Origin: Cristatella mucedo
Taxonomy: Eukaryota; Bryozoa; Phylactolaemata; Cristatellidae
Reading direction: 5' to 3'
Length of the DNA: 64,000 nt
Assembly (NCBI GenBank): GCA_009760855.2
Contig: WPIO01000014.1
Coordinates: forward strand, 3,652,501-3,716,500
The position numbers were made by a program, and so were the translations under genes. Within the stretch, counting starts at the first letter, position 1, and every line of letters starts with the position of its first letter. The notes below the pieces were generated by a model that worked only from the letters and a program-made list of their open reading frames with translations, ran no database searches and was not told the DNA's origin. Below are positions 48,139 to 57,824 of this stretch, in pieces.

Positions 48139-51100
48139 ATGGATAGTGAATCAGCTGATGAAATTTATGATAAAATAATGCTTGCACTTGGTATAAATTC
48201 TGAGTTACTAGTTGAGATGGGTGTTGGTTCTGGTTGGCTATTTATTGGCTTTCATTCATTTTCAGTTGTTATATCTAAATATATTCCAATTGGTGGTGGT
48301 TCATATGTTGAAACCCCTGATTATCTCGCTAAGAAAAAGTGTGTTACTAACATAAAAAACTATGATGATGAGTTTTGTGCACCTACTATGGTGTGTTTTG
48401 AGAGCTCTAAATCCAGTAGAAAGAAATAAATGGAAGACAAACGATTTAAAAAAAATACTAAATGAGCAATATCCTAGTTTAATAAGTGAAATCGAGTGGC
48501 CTATGAAAGTTAAAGACACAAATAAACTAGAGAAAGCTATGAATGATAGCATAAATGTTTACTCGTGTGGGTACAAAGAATCAAGAGTTTCTCCTTTAAG
48601 AGTTGTTAAGAAAGCTGACGAGATTCTAAATAGACATATAAATCTGTTGCTTATGACAAGTGGTTATATCGAACATTATATTTTGATTAACAATTTTAAC
48701 GCTTTGTGCAGACCATCTAGTTCTGGAGGAAAACAATATTACTGTCATTGGTGTTTAAATAGATTTTTTGACAAGCTTCAAGTAGATGAACATTTAGAAA
48801 TATGTGATAGTATAAACTCAGGAACAACAATATATGTAATGCCAGACGAACATGATAAATTTATATAATTTGATTTATTCAAGCATCTTAATGTGTGTCC
48901 TTATGTTTGTTATGCAGACTTTGAATGTTTAGTGCAAAAAGGAGAACATGATGACCACTTTTCAACACACACACCATGCTCTGCAGCATATGTTATAGTT
49001 GACTGGACTGGTGAAGTTGTTGATAGGTTTTCAAACGTTGGTCCTGATTGTGTGAATACTTTCTTAAAAAGATTATTTGCTGTATCAGATTTTTATAAAA
49101 CTAGACTAGTTGAGAAAAATTTAGAGAGTATGATGGAAGATTTAACTGATGATGAAATGAAAGCACACGATGATGCAATTTTCTGTTGGATGTGTAAAGG
49201 TCCTTTTAATCAAAGAAATAATGAGTAGAGAAAAGTATTTGACCATTGTCACTTAACAAATAAATATAGAGGTGCTGCACACCATTCATGTAATTTTAAA
49301 GCAAGCATGGACTTTAGAAAATGGCAGTTACCTGTTTTATTCCGTAACTTTAGAGGGTATGATTCACATATTATTGTTAGCACTAGAGAATTTTAGCGTT
49401 GAAGAAGAACCAATTGCAAATAATTTAGAAAAGTACATGATGCTCAAAGTTGGTGATTTGGTTTTTAAAGATAGCAACCAATTCATGATCGGGTCATTAG
49501 AAACTATTGGTTCAACAATGGGAAAAACAATTGATTGCTTTCCAGTTTCAAATAAAATTTTAAGTGAAAAGTAAAATGGAAAAAATCTTAATCTTCTTAC
49601 TGTTAAAGGAGAATATCCTTATGAGTTTATGGATTCTTGGGAAAAATTTAGTTGCGACGCTTTACCTAGTAAGGAATCTTTTTACTCTAATGTTTATATG
49701 GAAGGAATATCAGATGATGATTATAAAAAAGCAAATGATGTTTGGAAAGAATTTGATTGCAAATCATTCATTGATTATCATGATTTATATTTAATCACTG
49801 ATGTTCTGCTATTAGCAAATTGTTTTGAAAGTTTTAGAAAAAGATTGATATCTAAACTAAAATTAGATCCTGCAAACTTTGTTACAACACCAAATTTTTC
49901 ATGGAGCGCTGTGTTTTGGTATTCTGGAGTAAAAATTGAGTTATTAACAAACAGAGAGACATATGACACATTCAAAAAGTCAACTCGTGGTGGTATTTGT
50001 CAAGTTAATAGTAGATTAGTTAAAGCAAACAATCCTATGGTACCTGGATATGATTCTAGCAAACCAACAAGATGGATTACCTATCAAGACGCTACAAGTT
50101 TATACCCAACAGCAATGATGGAACTTCTTCCGCAAGGAGAAATTGAAGAGTGCTCAATTAATGGATGGGATAGAGAACAAATACTATCATTACCTGACGA
50201 GTCGGATATTGGAGCTTTCTTTGTTGTTGATATTGAATGCGATCCTAAAACAAAAGACTATCACGATTTACACAACGAATATCCATTATGCGCATCTAAC
50301 AGAGTAGTTGACTGTAGTGAATATTCTAATTTTCAAAATAAATTTAAAGTAGGTGCATGTAATATTCCAAAACTGATGTGTGACTTTTCGTTAAAAAAAG
50401 ATTATTTAATTCCCTATAGATATCTAAAATTTTGTTTGACATACGGAATGATAGCTACAGTAAAAAAGGTTTATAAATTTAAGCAATCTAGATGGTTGGA
50501 ACCATTCATCCAAATGTGTGGTGATATGAAAGCAGCAAATTCGAATAAAAAATTCTTGAGAAATCTTTGGAAATTGATAATGAATGTATTTTATGGTAAA
50601 ACATGTGAAGATGTTGAAAAAAGAGTAAAAACCTATTTGATTAATGTTATTGATGAGATGGGAAATAAAAATTTTAATAAAAGAATACGAGATCCTAGAA
50701 TGGTAAACTTTAGAGATTTTAACAAAACATTAACAATATTTCAAATGAATCAATCAAAGACTAGGTTAAATAAGCCAATGTTTATAGGAAGCGCAATTCT
50801 TGACTTATCTAAATTACATATGCAGAAGTTTTATTATGGTGTAATAAAACAAAAGTATAACGAACAAGTTAAGTTAATTTATACAGATACAGATTCATTA
50901 ATTATGGATATTGAAACACCTAATTTATATGATGATATGAAAAATATGCCTGAATGGTTTGCTGAAGATACGATTGGAAAACTTAAAGATAAAACAGAAG
51001 GAAAAGTAATTGCTGAAGTATGTGCTTTAAGACCAAAACTTTATTCAGTTAGTATCGTTAATGCAGAAAGAAAAGCAGCTGCAAAAGGAGTTACAAAGCA

Positions 51101-51436
51101 GTTTTAACTAAAACAATGGGTCATGACACTTTTGTCAATTATTTAACAGATAGTGTATCAATCTTCAACGGAAAAACAATTGATGGTTTTACAGAAAAAC
51201 AGATTAGAAAGTTTTATAAGATATCGCAGAGTAAACACGAGTTATTCACCGATAAGCTTGAAAAAGTAGCACTATCAGCTTTCTATTCAAAACGATACTG
51301 GTTGGACTGTGGAATCCGCAGTTACGCTTATGGGCACTATAGAACTGCTGATGCATTAAGTAATAATCTAAATCCAGGACGATGTAATACTTGCAATATT
51401 GGTAATATTAATATAGATGCCAAAACGAAAGAGTGA
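48139..51436 (+). pseudogene. polB: Protein-primed family B DNA polymerase (pPolB), broken
   Basis: Signatures in order: VGSGWLF and VTNIKNYDDEFC (48220-48385), a CHWC...HLEIC finger (48750-48815), exonuclease motif YADFECL (about 48911), DHCHLTNKYRGAA (49243), FRNFRGYDSH (Exo II, about 49340), polymerase motif A DATSLYP (Asp at 50088-50090), a motif-B-like stretch NVFYGKT, motif C YTDTDS (50880-50897) and the C-terminal RYWLDCGIRSYAYGHY (51296-51345). Breaks: frameshift at 48370-48390, TAA 48866-48868, TAG 49226-49228, frameshift near 49390, TAA 49572-49574, and a frameshift near 51098 before the C-terminus. Remnants may extend left to about 47955. The 492-codon core (49629-51107) is open. 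The enzyme would replicate the linear viral genome. Confidence 0.9.
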
Positions 51437-51584
51437 AGAAATCGTTGAACCTGAAGCAAAAATAAAAGTAGAACATGATATTCGAGAAACAACAAAAGAG
51501 TTATATGAATTACAAATAGAAATGGAATATGACAGAGCAGAAGAGGAGTTAATTTTTGAGATGGCAGGAATAAATTTATATTAA
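51417..51584 (+). CDS. Small charged protein, 55 aa, viral element
   Basis: The ATG at 51417 lies in ATATAG-ATG and overlaps the last codons of the polymerase frame (ends 51436). The product starts MPKRKSEEIVEPEAKIKVEH and is rich in Glu and Lys, with a predicted helix in the middle. The basic PKRK start could be a nuclear signal. No family recognised; intact frame. Confidence 0.55.
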   Translation: MPKRKSEEIVEPEAKIKVEHDIRETTKELYELQIEMEYDRAEEELIFEMAGINLY

Positions 51585-51608
51585 TAAATAAAATTCATTA
51601 TTATAGAA

Positions 51609-51786
51609 ATGGAAAATATTTAAAATGAATATGAAGAGTCTGACAGTGATGATCCTGATTACAATCCAGAAGAATCAGAATACGAAAGTGAATACGAAAG
51701 ATGATAAATTGAAATATGATGAATATGAAAGTAATGAAAGTGATGAATACAAATACAATTACGTAAACGAAGAAGATGAACTATAA
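51609..51786 (+). pseudogene. Acidic small protein, broken
   Basis: It begins behind TTATAGAA-ATG. Codon 5 is TAA (51621-51623); then an acidic run (NEYEESDSDDPDYNPEESEY) ends at TGA 51702-51704. A +/-1 frame change there leads into a further acidic stretch to the TAA at 51784-51786. The product would be almost only Asp, Glu, Tyr, Ser and Asn, as in some viral acidic or histone-mimic proteins. Function unknown. Confidence 0.4.
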
Positions 51787-51799
51787 AAAAAATTTATAT

Positions 51800-51808
51800 T
51801 TATATAGA
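51800..51808 (+). promoter_or_regulatory. TATATAGA start-codon promoter motif
   Basis: TTATATAGA directly precedes the ATG at 51809. It is one of about twenty examples of the same motif at gene starts in this element (others end at 47656, 51416, 51608, 52115, 52319, 52874, 57824, 59865, 60550, 61740, 62625 and 63484 on the plus strand). Confidence 0.6.
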
Positions 51809-52084
51809 ATGGATGTTTCTAGAATTCTGAGTTGCGAACAATCAAGAGATATGGCCCTTAAAATTTGTCTACAAAAATTTAAAAAAGTAGATCAAAGAAT
51901 TGTCAAGCATTCACTTGATAAACTTATTCCAGACTTGGATAGCTCGTATATTAGTGTTCTTGTCGAGCTTTGCGATACTTGTGATAAACTAATGGAATGT
52001 AGAAGCAAAATAAATGAAATGATGGTAGAAGCAGAAAAGAAATCAAAAACTCCAAAAACTAAACAAGGCGTACAAATTAATTAA
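51809..52084 (+). CDS. Unknown 91-aa helical protein, viral element
   Basis: I place the start at 51809, not at the in-frame ATG at 51776, because the TATATAGA motif lies between them. The product (MDVSRILSCEQSRDMALKIC at its start) has four Cys residues, among them VELCDTCDKL, and a Lys-rich C-terminus. It looks fully helical. It could be a small zinc-binding or packaging protein, but there is no recognised domain. The frame is intact. Confidence 0.6.
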   Translation: MDVSRILSCEQSRDMALKICLQKFKKVDQRIVKHSLDKLIPDLDSSYISVLVELCDTCDKLMECRSKINEMMVEAEKKSKTPKTKQGVQIN

Positions 52085-52115
52085 TTAATTTTGAATTAAA
52101 TCTTACATAGTATAT

Positions 52116-52286
52116 ATGGATCCAAAAATAACAAATTATAAAATTAGTAATACAATTCAAGATATTAGTCATGGTAGAAAATTAAAATTAACTGATGAAC
52201 TTATTAAAATTATATTTGAAATGTGTACCCATGAAGATAAACATGAGGAACTTAAAATTAAAGCAATAGAGTTAATAAAGAATTAG
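52116..52286 (+). CDS. Unknown 56-aa protein, viral element
   Basis: Short intact frame starting MDPKITNYKISNTIQDISHG directly behind TAGTATAT-ATG. The second half (LTDELIKIIFEMCTHEDKHE) looks helical. It ends 33 bp before the next gene. No family recognised. The perfect promoter position is the main reason to call it a gene. Confidence 0.5.
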   Translation: MDPKITNYKISNTIQDISHGRKLKLTDELIKIIFEMCTHEDKHEELKIKAIELIKN

Positions 52287-52319
52287 ATGTTTTGTATTTT
52301 TTTTATAATAGTATAGGAA

Positions 52320-52855
52320 ATGTCGACAACTGAAGTAACTGATGCCAGTCTTGCCACATCTGCAACTCTGCTGAAAGCATATGTTGACTACCTTGTAAAG
52401 TCTAGAATGACTGCTTATGATCAACAGACACTCGACTCAGATATCTCAATTATGACAGATAAATCTGTAAAAAAAAAATTATATTGATGAGTGTGACATT
52501 GAAGCACAAAAGGTAATCGATTCTGGAATGGCAAGTATAACAAGTGACCTTGAAGCAACAGTTAGAACTAAAGTTGATACTCTTCTTGATACACCTGGAG
52601 AAATCTCTAGTTATACAACATGGATTGCTAGCCAGCTACCAACACTTTCAACAGTTATCTCAGGCGTTGCAGGAATGAAACCAGATATCTCTTGAATTGT
52701 TAAGGATGAATGCTATGCAATTCTACCTGACATCTCTGATGGAACTAGTGCTAGACAAAAAGCAACACGCTGCTCTAGCCGTTCCAGTTGCTCCAGAGGT
52801 TGTCGCAGATCCGAATGTCCCAGTTTCTGATACAATTCCATCAACAATACTGTAA
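52320..52855 (+). pseudogene. Unknown viral protein, frameshifted
   Basis: It starts behind AGTATAGGAA-ATG with MSTTEVTDASLATSATLLKA. The A9 run at about 52469-52477 breaks the frame (stop TGA 52485-52487). The neighbouring frame carries on with a Ser/Thr/Asp-rich sequence, then a TGA at 52694-52696 and another shift near 52757 before a Val/Pro-rich C-terminus (AALAVPVAPEVVADPNVPV). Composition suggests an extended virion protein; function unknown. Confidence 0.5.
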
Positions 52856-52874
52856 ATAATTTATTTCTATAGAA

Positions 52875-53242
52875 ATGAATGTAGAAACTAGAAGTAAAGA
52901 TTGTCTAACAGTTGCACAAGGACAGCAGACTATAAAAATTTGCTCATATCCCAGGGCAAGAATTGAAGATATTAGGAGTACACTATTAGAAGCAATAAAA
53001 TTAGTTTTAGAGTACAAAGCTTTAAGAGTAAATCATTCAGAAAAAGAAATGGTATATATATTTACAAAAGTTAGAGATGGATCAATATTTTACGAGTTTC
53101 TTAAAAATTTAAAAATATATAAAATAAATAGTCTTAAATCAGAAGCATACTCTAAAAAATAGAGTTAACAAAACAATTAACAGGAAAAGAATGTAGTTTA
53201 CCAACAGAGCTTATTAAAGAAAGCCTAGATTGGAAAGTTTAA
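52875..53242 (+). pseudogene. Unknown viral protein, one frameshift near the C-terminus
   Basis: It begins behind TCTATAGAA-ATG (MNVETRSKDCLTVAQGQQTI). 95 codons are open to a TAG at 53160-53162 after an A6 run; the neighbouring frame continues for about 26 codons to TAA at 53240-53242. The product looks globular. Its end overlaps, tail to tail, the end of the minus-strand gene at 53239 within the sequence TTTAAA. Confidence 0.5.
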
Positions 53243-54354
53243 ATATCTGCTATTCTAAAATAATTTGTTCCATCTGTAACAAAAGTAGGAATAGTAGGAA
53301 GAGTAGGAATAGCATCAGTATTACTAGTAGTAGGGCTATATTTAATTACATTTTGAGTATTATATATAATATTGCTAACTATATCAAACTCAATAACATC
53401 TAAATTAGATGGAGTAAAAAGATTATTATAGTTTAAAATAGGAATATTAATAGTTACAGCTATAAAGCTATATTCACCACGATCAGTTACATCAAACTGT
53501 GTTATATATTTACTTAATAATAACATATAATTTTTTTCATGCCATAATAAGGAATATTAAGAAAATTAGAAACAAAGAAATTTGGTGAGTAAAGTTTGTG
53601 TTTGTATCCTATAACTATAGATTTGCCTATATTTTCTAATGACATATAGAATTTTACTTCAGCAACAGAATAGTTAACTCTTGTTAAATTATCGTCTTTA
53701 ATATAACTGATCTTTGGCTTACTTTTTTTTCTGTTAGATTTAATGTTGGAACATAATTATCAATACTCATAGTTGTAAAGTCAAATGATCTCATAGTATA
53801 AACAACAAAAGCTTTATAAATAGCTTCTATCTCAAATGTTAACTTTGTGAAAGTAAGTTTTTTTCTTGATAAATCACTTACTTTACTCAAGTAATAGTTA
53901 TCATTGTATATACCATCATTAAGAGTTAACAGATTTTCAATTTTTTTTTAAGTCAAAGAACCACCAGCAGTTGGTATATCAAGAATAGGATTTCTATTTC
54001 TTAAATATGTAAAATTTAAATTTAGCGCGCTATGCTCTGAAGTTAATGCATCTTCTACGCGAAGATTATCTACTATTAAATCACCATTTACTGTAAAATC
54101 TGCTTTAGTATCAACGTACTCTTTTGTTGCAATATCATTATCTTTTATCGGAGTTAGTACATTAACATATTTTTTGAGTTTGCGGATATGTCCCCTCGTA
54201 TAAATTGATCAGAATCTTTTTTTTTTCATATAGTTGTTATCAGCAAATGATTTTCCAACAGCTTCTAATAAGTCTATATTGCTTCCAATATTTAATATTC
54301 TGTTTCCAGACATATCCAATGTTCCACTCATTTGTAAATTTTTCTGCTAAGCAT
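53239..54354 (-). pseudogene. Fibre-like protein 1, multiply frameshifted
   Basis: The start is ATG at 54354, overlapping by one base the stop of the gene before it (TAATG). The N-terminal part has MSGTLDMSGNRILNIGSNID and, further on, DIATKEYVDTK, repeats typical of phage tail-fibre proteins. The C-terminal part (53239-53526) looks beta-rich. Shifts lie in A/T runs near 54340, 54222, 54170, 53941-53950 (with a TAA), 53722-53729 and 53531-53537. All segments between the shifts are open in one of the three minus frames, so the gene was long (about 370 codons) before decay. Confidence 0.55.
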
Positions 54355-55254
54355 TATGTTACTGCTATATAAAGTGTAACATTTATTTCTTTATCTATCA
54401 AACCTGATCCAGATATAAAAGTAGAAGTTGGAACTATTTTTTTATTAGCATCTAACATATACCCACCTCATATATATATATATGATATATTCCATACAAC
54501 TGTGATCAGCTTGCGTTATTAGTGATGAAGGTATGGGCATAAGCACTTTTGTTATTCCAGAAACTTCATATGTTACTGCAAGAAAAAAAATACCACTAGG
54601 GATTGTAATGTTAGTGTTAATAATCCATCTACCAATAAATGATTTTCCATATACTTCTGTAATTAGTGAACCGTCCATAGTTCCTTTTAAATTTGCAGTT
54701 GTAACATTTCCATTTACTTTTCTTAGATAACCAAGATTTACTCCATCATTTGGATTTACAGGATCCTCCTTTATAATTATTGGGAAATGATTCATATCTA
54801 AAGGTCCGTTCATTATTTGATTATTATATTTTACAAAGTTAGCATCCATATATGCAACAGTTGCAACATTATTATAATGTGATGGCGTTGCTGTATTAGT
54901 AATACTTAATGTTCCAGTTACAATTAAATTTCCATTAACATATCCACCAGTTTTTGATATTTTAGTATCTGCATAATCTTTTGTAGCAGCATCACTTGGA
55001 TTAATAGGATTATCAAGATCTACCACTCTATGATTATTCATATCAAGATCACCATCAGCAGTCGTACCTCTAGATACTTTTGTGACAAAGTTTGTATCAA
55101 TATACTTTCTGTTTACAGCATCTGTAGACTCAACAGGGTCTCCAAGATTTTGTATTAGATTTTGATTCATGTTTAAGGATCCATTCATAATATCTCCAGT
55201 CTTACGAATGTAATTTTTTTGACTAGTACCTTTTCTACGATATCCGAGCGACAT
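54354..55254 (-). pseudogene. Fibre-like protein 2 (phage tail-fibre-type repeats)
   Basis: I place the start at 55254 (MSLGYRRKGTSQKNYIRKTG) behind GTATAGA-ATG; upstream in-frame codons (to 55302) belong to the promoter region. It has three or four repeats of about 40 residues of the type GDIMNGSLNMNQNLIQNLGD - P - DAVNRKYID, then DPINPSDAATKDYADTK and DPVNPNDGVNLGYL, and a C-terminal part with SFIGRWIINTNITIPSGIFF. Such repeats form trimeric fibres in phages and occur in some animal Mavericks. The frame breaks at about 54470 (TA-repeat region) and continues in the next frame to TAA 54354-54356. Likely role: receptor-binding spike or fibre. Confidence 0.65.
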
Positions 55255-55255
55255 T

Positions 55256-56113
55256 CTATACAATAGTAATAATAAAATCAATATATGTAATATTACTTGC
55301 AACTCTTAAATTATCTATCATACATGTACAGGTTCCATCAATATTTATAACTAAAAGAAGAGTACCAGATACACCATAAGTGTTGTCACTAGTTAACTCT
55401 AAAAACGTTCCAGTTGTATTAGAAAACCATAGAATATTGGATATTGTTTGAAAGTTTACTACTGGAGCAGTAACAAAAGTTTTATAAGGTGTTGCATAGC
55501 CGATTATATTTCCTTGCTGATTAAAAACTGCAATATCTGCAGGAGTTGTTTTTAATGTAGAACTTTCTGTTCCTGTTCCATTTACATCAATATTAAATAT
55601 GTTTAATGGAACAATAATTGAATCATTTGTAAAACCAGTAAGTCTGAAATACAAAGTAGAGCATTTATAAGAATCAACAGATTGCTTTGTTACAACATCT
55701 GAATTTTTTAAAGAGGTAATTTTGTTTGATCCTAGATCAAGAGTACTACTAGAGTTTCCATTAAAAACTTGAGTCATACTTTTTAGTAATCCATAGTTTA
55801 TTACTTTGTAAGGCCTAGAATCTTGATAGACTGTTCCATCAGCAGATCTTCCAGACATACCAGTTATATTTTTACAATTCAACTGGGATAACATTTTTGC
55901 ACTATTCTTTGGAAGTAAGTCTGATAAGTTAGAAACAGAAGCTATTTATCCTGAAACATTAGTTGCTACAGTATTAAAAAGGTCTGAATTTAGAGCATAA
56001 TCTAATCTTATTGCATCTCCATCATTTACTGGGAAACCAAGGTTTATAATACCATTTCCATTAGCATCAAGGTTGCTAAAAATATAACCATTAATCTTAC
56101 TAATAGTATCCAT
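55256..56113 (-). pseudogene. Fibre-like protein 3, one nonsense codon
   Basis: It starts at 56113 (MDTISKINGYIFSNLDANGN) behind ATATATATAAGA-ATG and reads in one frame to TAG 55256-55258, 285 sense codons with a single TAA at 55946-55948. It contains fibre-type repeats: GIINLGFPVNDGDAIRLDYA and LDLGSNKITSLKNSDVVTKQ. The C-terminal half is a Ser/Thr/Asn-rich beta-type domain (SGTLLLVINIDGT). The stop codon is part of the promoter motif of fibre gene 2. The third member of the fibre cluster is probably a virion surface protein. Confidence 0.65.
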
Positions 56114-56125
56114 TCTTATATATAT
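56114..56125. promoter_or_regulatory. 12-bp bidirectional promoter between two start codons
   Basis: TCTTATATATAT is all that lies between the ATG of fibre gene 3 (minus, 56113) and the ATG of the 258-aa gene (plus, 56126). A TATA run read either way would serve both genes. Transcripts can have almost no 5' UTR. Confidence 0.6.
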
Positions 56126-56902
56126 ATGGAAAAAATAAAAGAAAACCTTAAATCTGGCTTAGATACAACAAAAGAAGTATTATCAGGAACAACAACAGCA
56201 ATCGATCTAGGTTCAAAAGCAATAATAAAAGTAGCTCCAAAGATTGCAGTAAAGCCAAGTCTGAGAGCCTCAAATAGGATTGCAACAATTGTTCCAAAAA
56301 TTTTACAGTCATTCAAAGTTATAGGAACTGCTACAAAAGCACTTGGAGGATTTTTATCAGGAATAACAGGAATTGTAGATCTTGGTTTATTCATAAAAGA
56401 GATTGTAAATGATATTGCTTCAGGAAAATATGGCAATGTCTTTTGGAAAACAATTGCAGATAAAAAAGAAGGACTGTCAAAAATGGTAGCGTCATTGGAG
56501 GTTGGCTATTACATAAACGAGATTTTGCTAGAAGCCGAAAAAGCTAAATCTGATTGGTACTTAGATCCTAGTAGATTTCTTTCAGATAAATTTGGAGAGG
56601 AAACATCTTGGGATGCTTCACAATTAGATACTAAGGCTTGGAGTAAGAATTTTCTTGAAGTAAGATCAGGAGGATTTTTGCATGCAATTCCAGCTATTAT
56701 AGCAAGTATAGCTTCTATCATTGGAGCAGTTGGTTTAGGAGTTTCCATAGCTGTAAATGTAGCAGGATTGATTGAGAAGATTATTGACTCAACAATGTAT
56801 ACTGCTAAGGCACCACCAATAAATACCCATGAAGAGCGAATGAATGCTTTGAGTTTACAGAGTGAAAGATTAAAGAATGCAATTAAAGACATAAAAATAT
56901 GA
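56126..56902 (+). CDS. Unknown 258-aa protein with hydrophobic segments, viral element
   Basis: Intact frame. The N-terminal part is amphipathic and basic (MEKIKENLKSGLDTTKEVLS). A Gly/Ile-rich hydrophobic stretch lies at residues 66-95 and a longer one at 184-220 (AIPAIIASIASIIGAVGLGV). The C-terminus is charged and helical. Composition is like membrane-active minor virion proteins of dsDNA viruses, but no family is recognised. It is transcribed divergently from the fibre genes and overlaps the next gene by ATGA. It might be a minor capsid or membrane-penetration protein; this is inference from composition. Confidence 0.65.
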   Translation: MEKIKENLKSGLDTTKEVLSGTTTAIDLGSKAIIKVAPKIAVKPSLRASNRIATIVPKILQSFKVIGTATKALGGFLSGITGIVDLGLFIKEIVNDIASGKYGNVFWKTIADKKEGLSKMVASLEVGYYINEILLEAEKAKSDWYLDPSRFLSDKFGEETSWDASQLDTKAWSKNFLEVRSGGFLHAIPAIIASIASIIGAVGLGVSIAVNVAGLIEKIIDSTMYTAKAPPINTHEERMNALSLQSERLKNAIKDIKI

Positions 56903-57216
56903 TAGAATTACTTGATAGAAACATTGATATTGATTTGAGTGACAAAGTGCAGAATAGTGAAGTGAAAAACAGATTAGATTATTTGAAAACAGGAAAAGAT
57001 TTAGTAGAAAAATCTGGAGTATCATACAGCGATGAGTTAAAAAGAGATATAAAAAAAGTAGAAAGTAGTACGATTGGAGGGAAAAAGTCATGTGATTATA
57101 AAGCTGAGAGTGCAATTTTACTAGCTAATCTATATTCTAGAGGAGCAACGCAGGAGCAAATATATAACGAAATGATAAAATTACGTGATCAGCTTAAATT
57201 AAGATGTCGAAATTAA
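56899..57216 (+). CDS. Unknown 105-aa protein, viral element
   Basis: Starts within the stop of the preceding gene (ATGA overlap, 56899-56902), with no TATA motif of its own, so translation may be coupled. The product (MIELLDRNIDIDLSDKVQNS) is highly charged and helical, with one GGKKSCD stretch; its C-terminus RDQLKLRCRN is basic. The end overlaps by 4 bp the end of the convergent HNH gene. Intact; function unknown. Confidence 0.6.
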   Translation: MIELLDRNIDIDLSDKVQNSEVKNRLDYLKTGKDLVEKSGVSYSDELKRDIKKVESSTIGGKKSCDYKAESAILLANLYSRGATQEQIYNEMIKLRDQLKLRCRN

Positions 57217-57770
57217 AAGTCTGTGTAGCGAACTAATTTATTATCTTCTGTAAATGTATAAGTAAAATTTAGTTTTGCAAATAGTAGGTGCAAACGTATT
57301 GCTGCCATATCTCTTGTTACAGCTGCATCAATGGGGTCTTTGAATAAACCTAAATGATAAAATTGGTTATCTATTTTTATTAATGCTCTCCATTTATTTG
57401 TTGTTTTATGCCAGCTCACACCTACAAATCCACTTGTGTTATTTCTTTGCTTTCTTTTATTTCTTTGGTTTTCACAATGACTAGCTTCACGTAAATTATT
57501 AAAACAATTATTTTGTCTATTGTTACCTTTATGATCCAGCTCATGAAGAGGAAATTTACCAGTTACTATTAGATATGCTAATCTATGAGAAAGATATAAT
57601 TTTCTATCAATACGATTAACTCGATATCCCATATTATTTATTACTCCCGCTTCATTTCCAATAGTTATTCCACCACGAGATGTTTTATGTGTGAATTTAC
57701 CAGTATCTGGATTATAATCCAAAAGTTCCATAACTCGCTCACGTAATGCAGCAATTTCATCTTGATTCAT
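57213..57770 (-). CDS. HNH homing-type endonuclease with AP2-like domain, intact
   Basis: 185 residues. An HNH_3-type core lies at about 60-105: LYLSHRLAYLIVTG, then ELDHKGNNRQNNCFNNLRE (HNH His in DHK, Asn in NNC...NL). It is followed by an AP2/ERF-like DNA-binding part, SGFVGVSWHKTTNKWRALI. This domain order is common in free-standing homing endonucleases of phages and some large DNA viruses. Start at 57770 behind ATTATATATGAAAA-ATG. Flanking viral genes are convergent and separate. As a selfish gene it would cut and spread into element copies that lack it. It has no breaks although most neighbours do. Confidence 0.85.
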   Translation of the reverse strand: MNQDEIAALRERVMELLDYNPDTGKFTHKTSRGGITIGNEAGVINNMGYRVNRIDRKLYLSHRLAYLIVTGKFPLHELDHKGNNRQNNCFNNLREASHCENQRNKRKQRNNTSGFVGVSWHKTTNKWRALIKIDNQFYHLGLFKDPIDAAVTRDMAAIRLHLLFAKLNFTYTFTEDNKLVRYTDF

Positions 57771-57824
57771 TTTTCATATATAATAGTTTTATTTGCCTTT
57801 AAATAAAATTTAATTTATTATAGA

